Positions 17,861-27,288 of a stretch of DNA of 64,000 nucleotides are shown piece by piece. Source of the stretch: Bacillus sp. CH30_1T (GTDB taxonomy: Bacteria; Bacillota; Bacilli; Bacillales; Bacillaceae_B). Location: contig NZ_VTUY01000006.1 of the NCBI RefSeq assembly GCF_008364765.1, forward strand, positions 53,168-117,167, in the 5' to 3' direction. Each line of letters opens with the position of its first letter. Within the stretch, counting starts at the first letter, position 1. The notes under the pieces were generated by a model. That model did not search any database. It was not told the origin of the DNA and was given only the letters and a program-made list of their open reading frames with translations. The position numbers were made by a program, and so were the translations under genes.

Positions 17861-20026
17861 TTAATTAGGAATATTGATCTCTTTACTCATCGGTTTACCC
17901 TTTCCTTGATAGTTCGAAAACAAAACTAGTACGAAAACGATGAAGCCAATGATATCTGTCATCCAACCGGGGTAAATCAAGAGAAAAGCGGCTACAGCAC
18001 TTATCAAGCGCATACTGACAGGGATTTTCTTTTTGAAATAACCCTCGATGGAAACGGATAACAGGAACACTCCGATAACAGATGTAACGGTCAGGACAAG
18101 AATACTCGTAACGGATGCATCCACCATCAGCATTTCATGGGAAAACACAAACATAAACGGTACGATAAACCCTGCAATGGCAAGTCTCATCGCCTGGAAT
18201 CCGGTCTTAGTCGGATCACCGCCACTGATGCCTGCTCCGGCAAACGCTGCCAGTGCGACAGGCGGCGTGATATTTGCAAAGATTCCAAAGTAGAATACAA
18301 ACATATGAGCAACAAAAACGGCCGTTTCCGTCGACCCAGCCAATTCACGGAACAATGGCAGCTGTAAAAGGATCGGTGCTGCCATGGTACTCGTAATGAT
18401 ATAGGTTGGGATACTTGGTAAGCCCATTCCCAGTACGATGGAAGTGACCATTGTCAGCAGTAAAGTAATAACGAGCTGAAGGAGGGGACTGTCGATCATT
18501 TCACCAATACCGACAATACTGTTAGCGAGCTCCAGTGCAACTCCGGTCAGGGAGGCAACTCCTACGACGATACCAACAGCACCGCAGGCGACTGCAACCG
18601 GAATCGTCGTTTTCGCTCCTTCTTCCAGTGCTTGTACACAATCCTTTAACCCTATTTCCTCGGCTTCCAGATTTTTCGTTTTTCTAATGAGATTGATGAC
18701 TAATGGAATCACCACAATCAACAGGAGTTCCCACCATCCGTTTTTCAGGGGGGGGATGCCTTGTCCTGAAAGGAGGCCATTCACCTGTGGTTGGAAAATG
18801 AAAAATACTCCGAGCAGGGTTGATAACGTCAGAACCTGCTTCGAACCAGAAATGATAATCGTTGCCAAAATCGACCAGAACGCAGCGTAGAACGGTGTTT
18901 TTCCTGAGAATAATAAGTACAGGAGAATCACCATCGGAATGATTAAATGTCCCCTTTCGGCCAGCACTGCTTTCACCGACGGCAACTCTGATTTCGGTAC
19001 TCCGTGCAATCCACGTTTGGATGCTCTAAAGTGTACCTGAAGCAGGATACCGATGTAGAATAGCAGCGCAGGAATGATACCTGCCATGATCACTTTGGTA
19101 TAAGGAATATTTAGATTCTCTGCCATAATGAAGGCGGCTGCACCCATGATTGGAGGAAGGATCTGCCCACCGACACTTGCTGCTGATTCGACCGCACCTG
19201 CAAATTCTTTCTTATAGCCGATCTTTTTCATCAATGGAATGGTGAAAGCCCCGGTTGTCACGACATTGGCAACAGCCGAACCATTAATGGAACCGAGAAA
19301 GCCACTGGCAATCACCGCGACTTTAGCAGGACCGCCTTTTGTATGACCAGCGACTGCCAGTGCCAGGTCATTGAATAATTTCCCCATGCCGGAGCGGCTA
19401 AGGAATGCTCCAAACAAGATAAAGAGAATGATATAGCTTGCCGATACACCGATCGCTGTACCAAGGATCCCTTCCGTAATGTATACAAGCTGGGATATCA
19501 TTTTCTTTGTCACAGTCAATGTGATTTGAGAATTTAATTCTGGATAGATAGCCAGCTTTACATAGAGACCATAGATTAAAAATCCAAGGGCAAGAAGCGT
19601 CAAGCCCCAGCCGGTCACACGCCTTGTCAGTTCGAGAAGAAGGACAATGACGAGTATACCTACGATGAAATCGGTATCGTTGATTTGTCCCCCCATTTTA
19701 ATGATGCGCTCCGCACTGAATAACATATAAATGCCAACGAATAAGGACAAGCCGCTTAAGATATAGTCATAAAATGGAACAGGGAGGCCTTTCTTTTTAC
19801 TGATAAAAGGGTACAGGATAAATCCAATGGACATTAAGCCATACAAGTGGATGCTTCGCTGCTTAACATCGACTAACGCGCCTGCATAAGACGTGTATAG
19901 ATGGAAGAGTGCAATCCCGGCTGCCAATACTAAAATAAATAGACCAATTACTTTGGGAAACTGGCTTCTCGTATTTCCCTCCCGATCCAACTCTTCCACA
20001 GATGTGTTCTTTTGTTTTCTCATCAT
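17861..20026 (-). CDS. TRAP transporter fused permease (4TM/12TM, TAXI-associated)
   Basis: A 721-residue polytopic protein combining the small DctQ-like and large DctM-like TRAP subunits in one chain, as is usual for TAXI-type systems. About 18 hydrophobic segments are visible. Conserved patches are FLGSINGSAVANVVTTGAFTIP, GGQILPPIMGAAAFIMAE and GMGLPSIPTYI. It moves organic acids across the membrane with a sodium gradient, taking substrate from the neighbouring binding protein. Two adjacent ATGs (20026, 20023) follow GAGGTG; the second has the better spacing. Operon order is SBP, DUF1850, permease, SDR. Confidence 0.93.
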   Translation of the reverse strand: MMRKQKNTSVEELDREGNTRSQFPKVIGLFILVLAAGIALFHLYTSYAGALVDVKQRSIHLYGLMSIGFILYPFISKKKGLPVPFYDYILSGLSLFVGIYMLFSAERIIKMGGQINDTDFIVGILVIVLLLELTRRVTGWGLTLLALGFLIYGLYVKLAIYPELNSQITLTVTKKMISQLVYITEGILGTAIGVSASYIILFILFGAFLSRSGMGKLFNDLALAVAGHTKGGPAKVAVIASGFLGSINGSAVANVVTTGAFTIPLMKKIGYKKEFAGAVESAASVGGQILPPIMGAAAFIMAENLNIPYTKVIMAGIIPALLFYIGILLQVHFRASKRGLHGVPKSELPSVKAVLAERGHLIIPMVILLYLLFSGKTPFYAAFWSILATIIISGSKQVLTLSTLLGVFFIFQPQVNGLLSGQGIPPLKNGWWELLLIVVIPLVINLIRKTKNLEAEEIGLKDCVQALEEGAKTTIPVAVACGAVGIVVGVASLTGVALELANSIVGIGEMIDSPLLQLVITLLLTMVTSIVLGMGLPSIPTYIITSTMAAPILLQLPLFRELAGSTETAVFVAHMFVFYFGIFANITPPVALAAFAGAGISGGDPTKTGFQAMRLAIAGFIVPFMFVFSHEMLMVDASVTSILVLTVTSVIGVFLLSVSIEGYFKKKIPVSMRLISAVAAFLLIYPGWMTDIIGFIVFVLVLFSNYQGKGKPMSKEINIPN

Positions 20027-20038
20027 GAGTCACCTCGC

Positions 20039-20512
20039 TTAATCATTAACAATCATATAAATCAGTTCATACATAGGTACGGACCTCACCGATAATTGGT
20101 AGGACCGCTGAGAATCAAGTACTAGAGTTCGTTCATTTAATGAAATACAATGATTCGTATTCTTACCTGTCTGGAAGCGCAATGTGTCTCCAATCGGTTG
20201 ATGGATATTCGTCATATATACCCAGCCATCTTTGATATATGTGTCCTCGCCTGCGTTATCCGGGACACCGGCACCAAACGTTTTGAAGCGGGTGGAGGTC
20301 AAGTTGATGGTATTATCTTTAATGTGAAAAAATTCTTCCCAATCTTCTTTTTCAACAGAATGTGTCCAGCGGATGGAAACTTCCTTTTGATTAAAAACAG
20401 GCTCCACGAATATGTTTTTATTTTGATAGGATAAGATGATCGTATTGAACGGAACAATGGCGAGAAGAATAAATAGGAGCAGGGCAGAGGCACCCAGAAT
20501 TCTTTTTATCAT
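20039..20512 (-). CDS. DUF1850 family protein, TRAP operon
   Basis: 157 residues with one N-terminal membrane segment (LLLFILLAIVPF) and an extracytoplasmic domain containing RWTHSVEK and GAGVPDNAGE, the hallmark of DUF1850. Genes of this family sit between the TAXI binding protein and the fused TRAP permease in many bacteria; an accessory role in the transporter is likely but unproven. No convincing Shine-Dalgarno precedes ATG 20512, and a hairpin lies between it and the binding-protein gene, so expression is probably lower than that of the binding protein. Confidence 0.85.
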   Translation of the reverse strand: MIKRILGASALLLFILLAIVPFNTIILSYQNKNIFVEPVFNQKEVSIRWTHSVEKEDWEEFFHIKDNTINLTSTRFKTFGAGVPDNAGEDTYIKDGWVYMTNIHQPIGDTLRFQTGKNTNHCISLNERTLVLDSQRSYQLSVRSVPMYELIYMIVND

Positions 20513-20522
20513 AGATAGAATG

Positions 20523-20549
20523 AAAAGGGCACCTGGATTGATGCCCTTT
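20523..20549 (-). terminator. Intra-operon hairpin / attenuator
   Basis: GAAAGGGCAT ... TGCCCTTTT on the minus strand, between the binding-protein gene and the DUF1850 gene. It is probably a partial terminator giving excess binding protein over permease. Confidence 0.6.
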
Positions 20550-20554
20550 CTCTA

Positions 20555-21553
20555 TTATTCCAGTAATCCTTTTTCTTCATAAAACTTCTTCGCTCCCGGG
20601 TGCAGGGGAGCAATGAGGCCCTTCGCCATTTCATCCCGGTTGACTTCTTTTAGCGGTGCAACCGCAACTGCGTCTGTTCCTAAGTAGTCGTAATAACGTT
20701 TTGTTAAGTCGTACACTGTGTCTTCACTTACATCCTTCGATACAATCAGCATATTTTGAATCCCGACGGTTTCAACTTTCGAATCCAGGTTATATTTTGC
20801 CTCGTCTCCTGACTCAATCGTAAATGTTTTATAGAACGGATATTTCTCCATTAGCTTATCAGCAAGATCTCCTTTGATTTCAACAAACGATACATCATTT
20901 TGCTGCATAAGGTCTGTAATATTACTGTTCGGTACACCTGAAGTGAAGAATGCAGCATCAAGTGTGCCATTTTTCATTTCCTGAACAGAATCCGCGTACC
21001 CGGTGTGAGTGACTTTTTCAAGGTCATCATACGTTAGTCCGGCCGCTTCCAATACTTTCTTCGCGGATTGTTCCACGCCGGAACCTACCTGACCGACTCC
21101 CACTTTCTTACCCTTTAAATCTTCAATACTCTTAATTCCGCTATCAGACATAGCGACTACCTGCACAACGTTTTGGTACATGCCTGCAAGAGCCTGAACC
21201 TCTACTTTATTGCCTTCGAACTGTCCTTTTCCTTCTACGGCATCATAGGCAACATCGCTCATGACGATCGCCATTTGATTAAGACCATCTGTAATGTTCT
21301 GGATATTGGCAACAGAAGCTCCTGTCGATTCTACTGTTACATTCCCGATTGAATCACTTTCCTCGAAAATCGGTTTTAATGATCCGCCAATCGCATAATA
21401 AGCACCAGACGTTCCACCTGTACCAAATACGATTGATTGGCTGGAAGAATCATCGCCACTGCTTGAATCGCCGCCGCTTGCGCCATCACTGCCACATGCC
21501 GCCAATAGTAATGAAATGATGGCTACCATCGAGATCCATTTTAATTTTTTCAT
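20555..21553 (-). CDS. TAXI family TRAP transporter solute-binding lipoprotein
   Basis: 332 residues. The signal peptide ends in LLLAA-C (lipobox), followed by a Ser/Gly/Asp linker and a TAXI domain starting IVFGTGGTSGAYYAIGGSL, the diagnostic motif for these binding proteins (glutamate, 2-oxoglutarate and other acids in known cases). AAGGAGG lies seven bases before the ATG. It is the first gene of the TRAP operon, preceded by a cre-like site and located directly downstream of a DctS/DctR two-component pair on the same strand. Confidence 0.93.
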   Translation of the reverse strand: MKKLKWISMVAIISLLLAACGSDGASGGDSSSGDDSSSQSIVFGTGGTSGAYYAIGGSLKPIFEESDSIGNVTVESTGASVANIQNITDGLNQMAIVMSDVAYDAVEGKGQFEGNKVEVQALAGMYQNVVQVVAMSDSGIKSIEDLKGKKVGVGQVGSGVEQSAKKVLEAAGLTYDDLEKVTHTGYADSVQEMKNGTLDAAFFTSGVPNSNITDLMQQNDVSFVEIKGDLADKLMEKYPFYKTFTIESGDEAKYNLDSKVETVGIQNMLIVSKDVSEDTVYDLTKRYYDYLGTDAVAVAPLKEVNRDEMAKGLIAPLHPGAKKFYEEKGLLE

Positions 21554-21586
21554 CGTTTCGTCCTCCTTTAACTTACCTATTAAATA

Positions 21587-21600
21587 TGGTAACGCTTACA
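21587..21600 (-). promoter_or_regulatory. Probable cre site (CcpA) of TRAP operon
   Basis: TGTAAGCGTTACCA on the minus strand matches the cre consensus TGWAANCGNTNWCA with one mismatch and is nearly palindromic. It lies 34 bp upstream of the binding-protein start, a position typical of catabolite repression. Confidence 0.65.
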
Positions 21601-21673
21601 AATTAAAATTAGAATATTTAGAACTTAAAGGACGTTTTGGTCTTTTTGATCTGGGAGTGAGATAGAGGAGAAC

Positions 21674-21704
21674 GAAAAAAGAATGAGGGGTGTCCTCATT
21701 CTTT
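21674..21704 (-). terminator. Rho-independent terminator of dctSR
   Basis: Minus strand AAAGAATGAGG-ACACC-CCTCATTCTTT followed by a T run, immediately after the response-regulator stop codon. It isolates the regulators from the TRAP operon. Confidence 0.85.
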
Positions 21705-21705
21705 C

Positions 21706-22395
21706 TTACTGCCATTGATATCGATTGATCGGGCGTCCAATACCGCCATACTCGATTATGATTTGAACCTGTCCTGATTTCTGTAAATAGTCTAAATATC
21801 TTCGGGCTGTTACACGGGCAATGCCGATTCCTTCAGCGGTTTCTTCTGCTGATAAGGGGCTTTTTTGGTCTTTTATAAATTGTATGATCTGCTGTAACGT
21901 TTGCTGGTTCAATCCCTTTGGTAATTCTTCCTTCACCGAGGGAGAATTAATGGGAGAGGGAACACCCTGAAGCTGATCTAATTCCTGTTGTCCCACCGAT
22001 CCCTCTCCAGTCATTTGATGTTTAAACATTCGGTATTTCTCGAGAGCTTGTTTCAATCGTTCAAACTTAAAAGGCTTAATGATGTAATCGAATACTCCTA
22101 ATCTCATCATCGTCTTTATGGTTTCTTTATCCTGTGCTGCAGATATGACAATCACATCCACGTCTGTCTCCTGATTTCGGAAGGCTTGTAAGGTTTCAAG
22201 ACCATTTTGTTTTGGCATAAAGTTATCCAGCAGAACAAGGTCGGGCTGATAGGAAGAAACCTTTTCCGCACCTTCCTGTCCATTCCCAGCAATGGCACAC
22301 ACTGTAAAGCCGGGTACCCGTTCTATGAACATTCGATTGACTTCCTGAACCATTGGATCGTCTTCAATAAGTAATACCTTAATCGGTTCCTTCAT
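21706..22395 (-). CDS. dctR: Response regulator, CitB/DctR family
   Basis: 229 residues. The receiver domain has IEDDPM (acid pocket), LLDNFMPKQNG (phospho-acceptor Asp), ISAAQ and IIKPF. A linker leads to a C-terminal HTH (ETAEGIGIARVTARRYLDYLQKSG) ending GIGRPINRYQW, the pattern of B. subtilis DctR/MalR/CitT regulators of C4-dicarboxylate and citrate transport. ATG 22395 is preferred because GGAGGG lies before it; the ATG at 22410 precedes that site. It overlaps the kinase gene by 17 bp. The neighbouring TRAP operon is the obvious candidate target. Confidence 0.9.
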   Translation of the reverse strand: MKEPIKVLLIEDDPMVQEVNRMFIERVPGFTVCAIAGNGQEGAEKVSSYQPDLVLLDNFMPKQNGLETLQAFRNQETDVDVIVISAAQDKETIKTMMRLGVFDYIIKPFKFERLKQALEKYRMFKHQMTGEGSVGQQELDQLQGVPSPINSPSVKEELPKGLNQQTLQQIIQFIKDQKSPLSAEETAEGIGIARVTARRYLDYLQKSGQVQIIIEYGGIGRPINRYQWQ

Positions 22396-23989
22396 GATTG
22401 TTCCCTCCATTCATTGGTAAAGTGAGTTGGAATAACGTCCCTTCACCCGGGGTTGACTCCACTTCTATATGACCGTCTGCTTTCTCTATAATGCTATGAA
22501 TCAAGTAGAGCCCAATGCCTGACCCATCACTCTCTTTGGTGGTGTATCCTTTTTGAAATAAGTGGGGAAGCTGTTCTTTCGTCATTCCTGCTCCATTATC
22601 TCCTATTTCAATATGAAAAGTGTCCGGGTCTTCTTTTAAATAGACATGAATGACCTTGATATATTCTTCAGAATCTTTTAGGGCATAAAAGCTATTTTCA
22701 ATCAGGTTACCTAAGATAATGACAAAATCATGTTCATCCAGAAGAGGGGGAAGGGATGATAGGTAGCTATCGGGATCGATCTTTACTTCTATCCCCATTT
22801 CGTTTCCTCTCCTGATCTTGCCCAATAGTAATCCTGTCAAACTATCAATTTTGATTTGCCGCGTCAGGGAGGCGGTGAGATGCTCCTCTTCTTGAGAGGA
22901 TTGAAAGATATAATCGAGAGCCTTCTCTCCTTCTTCTAATTGAATCAGGCCGGCAACGGTATGTAATTTATTCTGATGTTCGTGGTTTTGGACCCTTAAT
23001 GCCTCAACGAATTCTTTCACTCCAGTCAGCTCTTCTGCCAGTTGAGTCATCTCCGTTCGATCCTGAAACACGGCGACGGCCCCGACAATGTCCCCGTTTA
23101 CCAAGATGGGGACCCTGGAACTTAATACAATTTTGTTCTCTAATCTCATTTCTTCATGATAAATCGGTTCCTTCTTGTGTAACACGTCCGGTAATTTTGA
23201 GGAAGGAAGTACCTCTTGAATGTATTTTCCGGTTGGATCTCCATCTAACACCAATATGTCTTTGGCCTTCTCATTAAAGACGGTGATCCTATTTTGATTA
23301 TCAATGGCAATGATGCCTTCATTCATGGCTTGAAAAGTAGCTGTTCTTTCCACCAGGAGTTTTCCAATTTCATGAGGTTCCAGCTGAAAGGTATCTTTCT
23401 TTATTTGTCTTGCTAATAACCATGAACCCATGATTCCGAACAGGAGAGTGATAGCACCAATAATGACAAGTTCATTTTGAAGATTCCTCATTATATCGAG
23501 TGTAGAGGGGAGCAGGATACCTACAATGACCACACCGATTTGTTGGTGCTGATCGTTCATGATCGGAACAAATCCCCTGACAGCCGTACCAATTTCCCCC
23601 TTTGCTGTCGTCACATAACTATGCTCAGCAAAAGCAGTACCTTCATCCTTTCCGGCAGAGATGGTCCCAAGCTGCTCATCGGACGGGTGTGAGTAACGGA
23701 TCCGGTTCATATTAAGGACGACGATGTAGTCAGATCCATTTACAGTCCTGATATTTTCTACAATGGGCTGGATTTCTTTCCACCCTCGGAGCACTTCTAA
23801 ATGGCTTTGTACAGTTGGAAGATTCGCTACTGTTCTAGCTGTAATAAGTGCCTGGTTTCCTAACTCTTCTTTCTTCATTTCAATCGCTTTTCCTACAAAT
23901 ATAATAAATCCAATGATGAGCGCAAACAGGACTACACCAAAGGATAATATCGTTATTTTCCAACGAATGGGCATTTGTTTTCGATTCAT
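22379..23989 (-). CDS. dctS: Sensor histidine kinase, DctS/CitA/DcuS family
   Basis: About 536 residues. TM1 is near residues 14-33, followed by an extracytoplasmic Cache/PAS-like sensor (about 36-170), TM2 (VIIGAITLLFGIMGSWLLA), a cytoplasmic PAS domain (EGIIAIDNQNRITVFN), the H-box NHEHQNKLHTVAGL, and an ATPase domain (NLIENSFYAL, GDNGAGM, SDGSGIGLYL). It senses carboxylates. The start ATG 23989 follows AGGAAGG. It is divergent from the binding-protein gene at 24064 and overlaps dctR. In B. subtilis the kinase DctS works with the binding protein DctB, and all three homologues are here. Confidence 0.92.
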   Translation of the reverse strand: MNRKQMPIRWKITILSFGVVLFALIIGFIIFVGKAIEMKKEELGNQALITARTVANLPTVQSHLEVLRGWKEIQPIVENIRTVNGSDYIVVLNMNRIRYSHPSDEQLGTISAGKDEGTAFAEHSYVTTAKGEIGTAVRGFVPIMNDQHQQIGVVIVGILLPSTLDIMRNLQNELVIIGAITLLFGIMGSWLLARQIKKDTFQLEPHEIGKLLVERTATFQAMNEGIIAIDNQNRITVFNEKAKDILVLDGDPTGKYIQEVLPSSKLPDVLHKKEPIYHEEMRLENKIVLSSRVPILVNGDIVGAVAVFQDRTEMTQLAEELTGVKEFVEALRVQNHEHQNKLHTVAGLIQLEEGEKALDYIFQSSQEEEHLTASLTRQIKIDSLTGLLLGKIRRGNEMGIEVKIDPDSYLSSLPPLLDEHDFVIILGNLIENSFYALKDSEEYIKVIHVYLKEDPDTFHIEIGDNGAGMTKEQLPHLFQKGYTTKESDGSGIGLYLIHSIIEKADGHIEVESTPGEGTLFQLTLPMNGGNNHEGTD

Positions 23990-24063
23990 TCTGAATATTC
24001 CTTCCTCTTCATTCAAAGTTATTGTACCATTTTTAGTAGAACGGAGAGAGGGGAGGTCCAATT

Positions 24064-25098
24064 ATGAGAACTTTTTTCTTTATAGGGTTGTTCATTTTAA
24101 CAGGGATTGCTTCAGCCTATTTTGTTGGATTTCATTCTCAGACCGGCTTTACCTCGGAATATGATGACGATCAAGAGAAGCTGAAAGATGGCATTGTCAT
24201 TAAAGTCAGTCATGTTGTTTCTGAAAATACACCGAAAGGAAAAGCAATCAGGCGTTTTAAAGCACTCGTCGAAAAGAATACCAAGGGAAAAGTGAAGGTT
24301 GAAATTTATCCTAACGGCTCGCTCTATTCGGATATCAGTGAATGGAATGCCCTAAAAAATAATAATGTTCAAATGATTATCCCCGCCACGTCTAAAGTCT
24401 CTACCTATGTTCCAGAGTATAGTGTGTTCGACTTACCCTTTGCGTTTAATAGTTATGACGATGTTCAACGGGCATTTGAGGGGAATATAGGAGATATATT
24501 ACTTGAAAAGGTAGAAAAACAAGAAAACGTGAAAGGGATTACCTTTTGGTATAACGGATTTAAACAAATCACCAATAGTCAGCGACCCTTGATTAGGCCG
24601 GGTGATTTCAATCGGCTCCACTTCCGTACAATGCCGGGTGAAGTGATAAAAGATCAATATCAAAGGATGGGGGCTGCCGTAAGTCACCTGCCTTTTAATA
24701 AAACCTACGAGAACTTAGAAGTAGGATTTATAGATGGACAGGAAAATACCATTTCGAATATTTACTCAAAAAAGCTTTATGACTATCAATCCTATCTTAC
24801 TGTCAGCAACCATACTTATTTAGGCTATGTTGTATTAATGAACGAAGAATTTTGGGATGAGTTACCTAAAGAGTACCGTGTAGAAATTGAAGAAGCGATG
24901 AAGCAAACGACTGAGTGGATCCGTCGGCATTCTATTGAAATCAACGATGACCATATGCGCGAATTAAAGAGAAATACTGATTTGGATATCCACATTCTAT
25001 TGAATTCGGAAAAAGAAGAATGGATGAAGAAGCTTGATCCTTTGTATGAGGAATATGAAGATGAAATTGGGAAGGAATTAATGAGGGAGATTGAATGA
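24064..25098 (+). CDS. dctB: DctP-type TRAP solute-binding protein, likely DctB co-sensor
   Basis: 344 residues with an uncleaved or cleaved N-terminal hydrophobic segment (FFFIGLFILTGIASAYFVG) and a DctP domain (KVSHVVSENTPKGKAIRRF, HFRTMPG, the VGFIDGQEN loop). There is no lipobox. No DctP-type permease is adjacent, and the gene is divergent from dctS, which matches B. subtilis YdbE (DctB), a binding protein that senses dicarboxylate together with DctS rather than feeding a TRAP permease. GGGAGG precedes the ATG. Unlike B. subtilis, no DctA/DctP symporter gene is next to it. Confidence 0.85.
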   Translation: MRTFFFIGLFILTGIASAYFVGFHSQTGFTSEYDDDQEKLKDGIVIKVSHVVSENTPKGKAIRRFKALVEKNTKGKVKVEIYPNGSLYSDISEWNALKNNNVQMIIPATSKVSTYVPEYSVFDLPFAFNSYDDVQRAFEGNIGDILLEKVEKQENVKGITFWYNGFKQITNSQRPLIRPGDFNRLHFRTMPGEVIKDQYQRMGAAVSHLPFNKTYENLEVGFIDGQENTISNIYSKKLYDYQSYLTVSNHTYLGYVVLMNEEFWDELPKEYRVEIEEAMKQTTEWIRRHSIEINDDHMRELKRNTDLDIHILLNSEKEEWMKKLDPLYEEYEDEIGKELMREIE

Positions 25099-25205
25099 AA
25101 AGTGGTCAGGCAGTATGTGGAGACCTCCGTTATTTATTTTTCATGGTCGGTGGTTAATGATGAAGTTTATCTAAGAGGAAAGAGTGGGAGTGAAAGTATC
25201 TGAGA

Positions 25206-25529
25206 TTATTGCTCCATCCCCACTCGTCGTTTTACTTTATGGAGATCTTTTTTATGATCCCAATTTTCTTTTACCAGAATCGTGATGTTATCCTGGGTGT
25301 CTTGTTGATTTTCTTCGAGGACGGTCATTCTGGATTCGAGCTTGTCCATGCGGTTTTCGAGCTTGTCCATGCGTGTTTCCAGCCCATCCATACGGGTTTC
25401 AATTCTACCCATACGCGTTTCCAGCCCATCCATTCGCGTTTCCAGTCTCTCAAAACGGGTATTTACATTTGATTCAAAACGAGTCATTTGCTCCTGCAAC
25501 TCTCTAATGGCTTGTAAAATCTGATCCAT
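25206..25529 (-). CDS. Small heptad-repeat coiled-coil protein, function unknown
   Basis: 107 residues starting at ATG 25529 behind GGAGG. The central region (about 18-75) is built from back-to-back seven-residue units of the form R-x-E/D-x-L/I-E-T/N (ERLETRMDGLETRM and so on), so the DNA is a degenerate 21-bp repeat. It predicts a long continuous coiled coil with a short charged tail (KENWDHKKDLHKVKRR). No membrane segment or signal is seen. Similar small coiled-coil proteins occur in Bacillaceae without known function. The longer frame to 25610 lacks a ribosome binding site. Confidence 0.75.
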   Translation of the reverse strand: MDQILQAIRELQEQMTRFESNVNTRFERLETRMDGLETRMGRIETRMDGLETRMDKLENRMDKLESRMTVLEENQQDTQDNITILVKENWDHKKDLHKVKRRVGMEQ

Positions 25530-25703
25530 GTTTTTGTCACCTCCTTGTCCCCATAGTATAACACAGAATCTGGGAATATTGCCTTCATAATCACTGGAAA
25601 AAATCTTCACGAACAGATACGGTTTTGCTTTTAAATATGGTAATATAAGAAAATGTAAAGAGAGAAATCACGAACCACATTACATAGAGTTAGGAGAATG
25701 AAT

Positions 25704-26630
25704 ATGAGTAAAACACTTATTTTCGGACACAAAAATCCAGATACAGATACGATTACGTCTGCCCTTGTATATGCTGATTTGAAGACAAAGATTGGGATGG
25801 ACGTCGAACCTGTGCGTTTAGGTGACGTTAACGGTGAAACACAATATGCCCTTGATTACTTTAACGTTGAAGCACCTCGTTTGGTTGAGAAGGTTGCCGG
25901 TGAAACCGATGCAGTTATCCTTGTTGACCATAACGAGCGTCAGCAAAGCGCTGTAGACATCGAGGATGTACGCGTTATTGAAGTCATTGACCACCACCGC
26001 ATCGCAAACTTTGAAACGGCGGATCCTTTATACTACCGTGCAGAGCCTGTTGGATGTACAGCAACGATCTTAAACAAGATCTATAAGGAAAAAGGAGTAG
26101 AGGTAACCAAGGAAATGGCTGGATTAATGCTTTCAGCAATCATTTCGGACTCCCTTTTATTCAAATCGCCAACTTGCACGGACGAAGACGTAGCTGCAGC
26201 GAATGAATTGGCTGAAATCGCTGGTGTTGAAGCTCAAGTATACGGTCTGGAAATGCTTAAAGCTGGTGCGAACATGAGCACGAAATCAGTGGCTGAGCTT
26301 GTAACCCTTGATGCGAAGGAATTCTCTATGGGTAACGCGAAAGTTGAAGTAGCTCAAATCAACGTCGTCGATGTGAATGACGTATTCGGACGTCAGGCAG
26401 AAGTGGAAGCTGCGATGGAAACAATGATCAAAGAAAAAGGATTGGATCTTTTCTTACTTGTTGTGACTGACATTCTGGAAAACGACTCAACGGCATTGGC
26501 TCTTGGAAGTAAAGCTGCAGAAGTGGAAAAAGCATTTAATGTAACCCTTCAAAATAACACGGCGCTATTAAAAGGCGTTGTATCACGTAAAAAGCAAATC
26601 GTACCTGTGTTGACGGATGCGATGAAATAA
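25704..26630 (+). CDS. ppaC: Manganese-dependent inorganic pyrophosphatase (family II)
   Basis: 308 residues of the DHH family. Motifs are [27 protein letters not shown] and the C-terminal SRKKQIVP substrate-binding segment. It hydrolyses cytoplasmic pyrophosphate to phosphate, pulling biosynthetic reactions forward. ATG 25704 has AGGAG seven bases upstream; the ATG at 25698 is too close. It is monocistronic with its own terminator. Confidence 0.96.
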   Translation: MSKTLIFGHKNPDTDTITSALVYADLKTKIGMDVEPVRLGDVNGETQYALDYFNVEAPRLVEKVAGETDAVILVDHNERQQSAVDIEDVRVIEVIDHHRIANFETADPLYYRAEPVGCTATILNKIYKEKGVEVTKEMAGLMLSAIISDSLLFKSPTCTDEDVAAANELAEIAGVEAQVYGLEMLKAGANMSTKSVAELVTLDAKEFSMGNAKVEVAQINVVDVNDVFGRQAEVEAAMETMIKEKGLDLFLLVVTDILENDSTALALGSKAAEVEKAFNVTLQNNTALLKGVVSRKKQIVPVLTDAMK

Positions 26631-26641
26631 TAGGTAGTCGG

Positions 26642-26678
26642 AAAGAAGCAGTTTATGTGATTGCTTCTTTTTTTTTTA
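26642..26678 (+). terminator. Rho-independent terminator
   Basis: AAAGAAGCA ... TGCTTCTTT followed by a long T run, after ppaC. Confidence 0.85.
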
Positions 26679-26706
26679 ATAAAATACAGGAGGTGCCTGT
26701 CACCAT

Positions 26707-27093
26707 ATGAACTTTAGAAAAATACATCACATTGCTATCATCTGCTCTGATTATAATAGATCAAAAAACTTCTATGTCAACAAACTGGGCTTTGAGGTCA
26801 TACAAGAGGTTTACAGAGAAGAGAGGAATTCTTACAAGCTGGACCTCGCGTTAAATGAGGAATATGTTATCGAGCTATTCTCCTTTCCCGCTGCTCCAGC
26901 ACGTCCAAGTTATCCGGAAGCACGAGGGTTACGTCATTTAGCATTGGAAGTAGAGGATATTGAAGAGACTGTAAGACTTCTTAAAGAAGAAGGTATTGAA
27001 TCGGAGGAAATAAGAATAGACCCTTATACTCACAAACGATTCACTTTTTTCGAGGATCCGGATGGTCTGCCATTGGAGATATATGAGGATTAA
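26707..27093 (+). CDS. VOC family metalloprotein (GloA2/YaeR-like)
   Basis: 128 residues of the glyoxalase/bleomycin-resistance fold. Paired beta-alpha-beta-beta-beta units carry metal ligands in IHHIAIIC, YVIELFSFP, LRHLALEV and PLEIYED. It is closest to the SMU1112c/YaeR subgroup of glyoxalase-I-like proteins, whose substrate is not settled. GGAGGTG lies 11 bases before the ATG. It stands alone between ppaC and the regulator pair. Confidence 0.88.
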   Translation: MNFRKIHHIAIICSDYNRSKNFYVNKLGFEVIQEVYREERNSYKLDLALNEEYVIELFSFPAAPARPSYPEARGLRHLALEVEDIEETVRLLKEEGIESEEIRIDPYTHKRFTFFEDPDGLPLEIYED

Positions 27094-27107
27094 TTGGGCC
27101 CATCCCT

Positions 27108-27186
27108 AAAAAAAGAGCACTTCCCATAAAGAGAAGTGCTGTCCAAAGGTATTGTAATTTATCGTTAAGTTTATTAAAACATAGAT
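27108..27186 (+). repeat. 79-bp direct repeat, copy 1, with minus-strand terminator hairpin
   Basis: About 90% identical (8 mismatches in 79) to 27289-27367. It contains the stem AGCACTTC / GAAGTGCT. On the minus strand the hairpin is followed by a seven-T tract, so it would terminate leftward transcripts although no leftward gene is seen. Confidence 0.8.
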
Positions 27187-27288
27187 AGAAATATCGATGG
27201 ATTATGGATGTAGAACGATTCTCCTTGAAAAATGAAGGAGTTCCTTAAGAATATCTTCTTTTTCTATATTTTTGCTTGTCGCTAAGTC

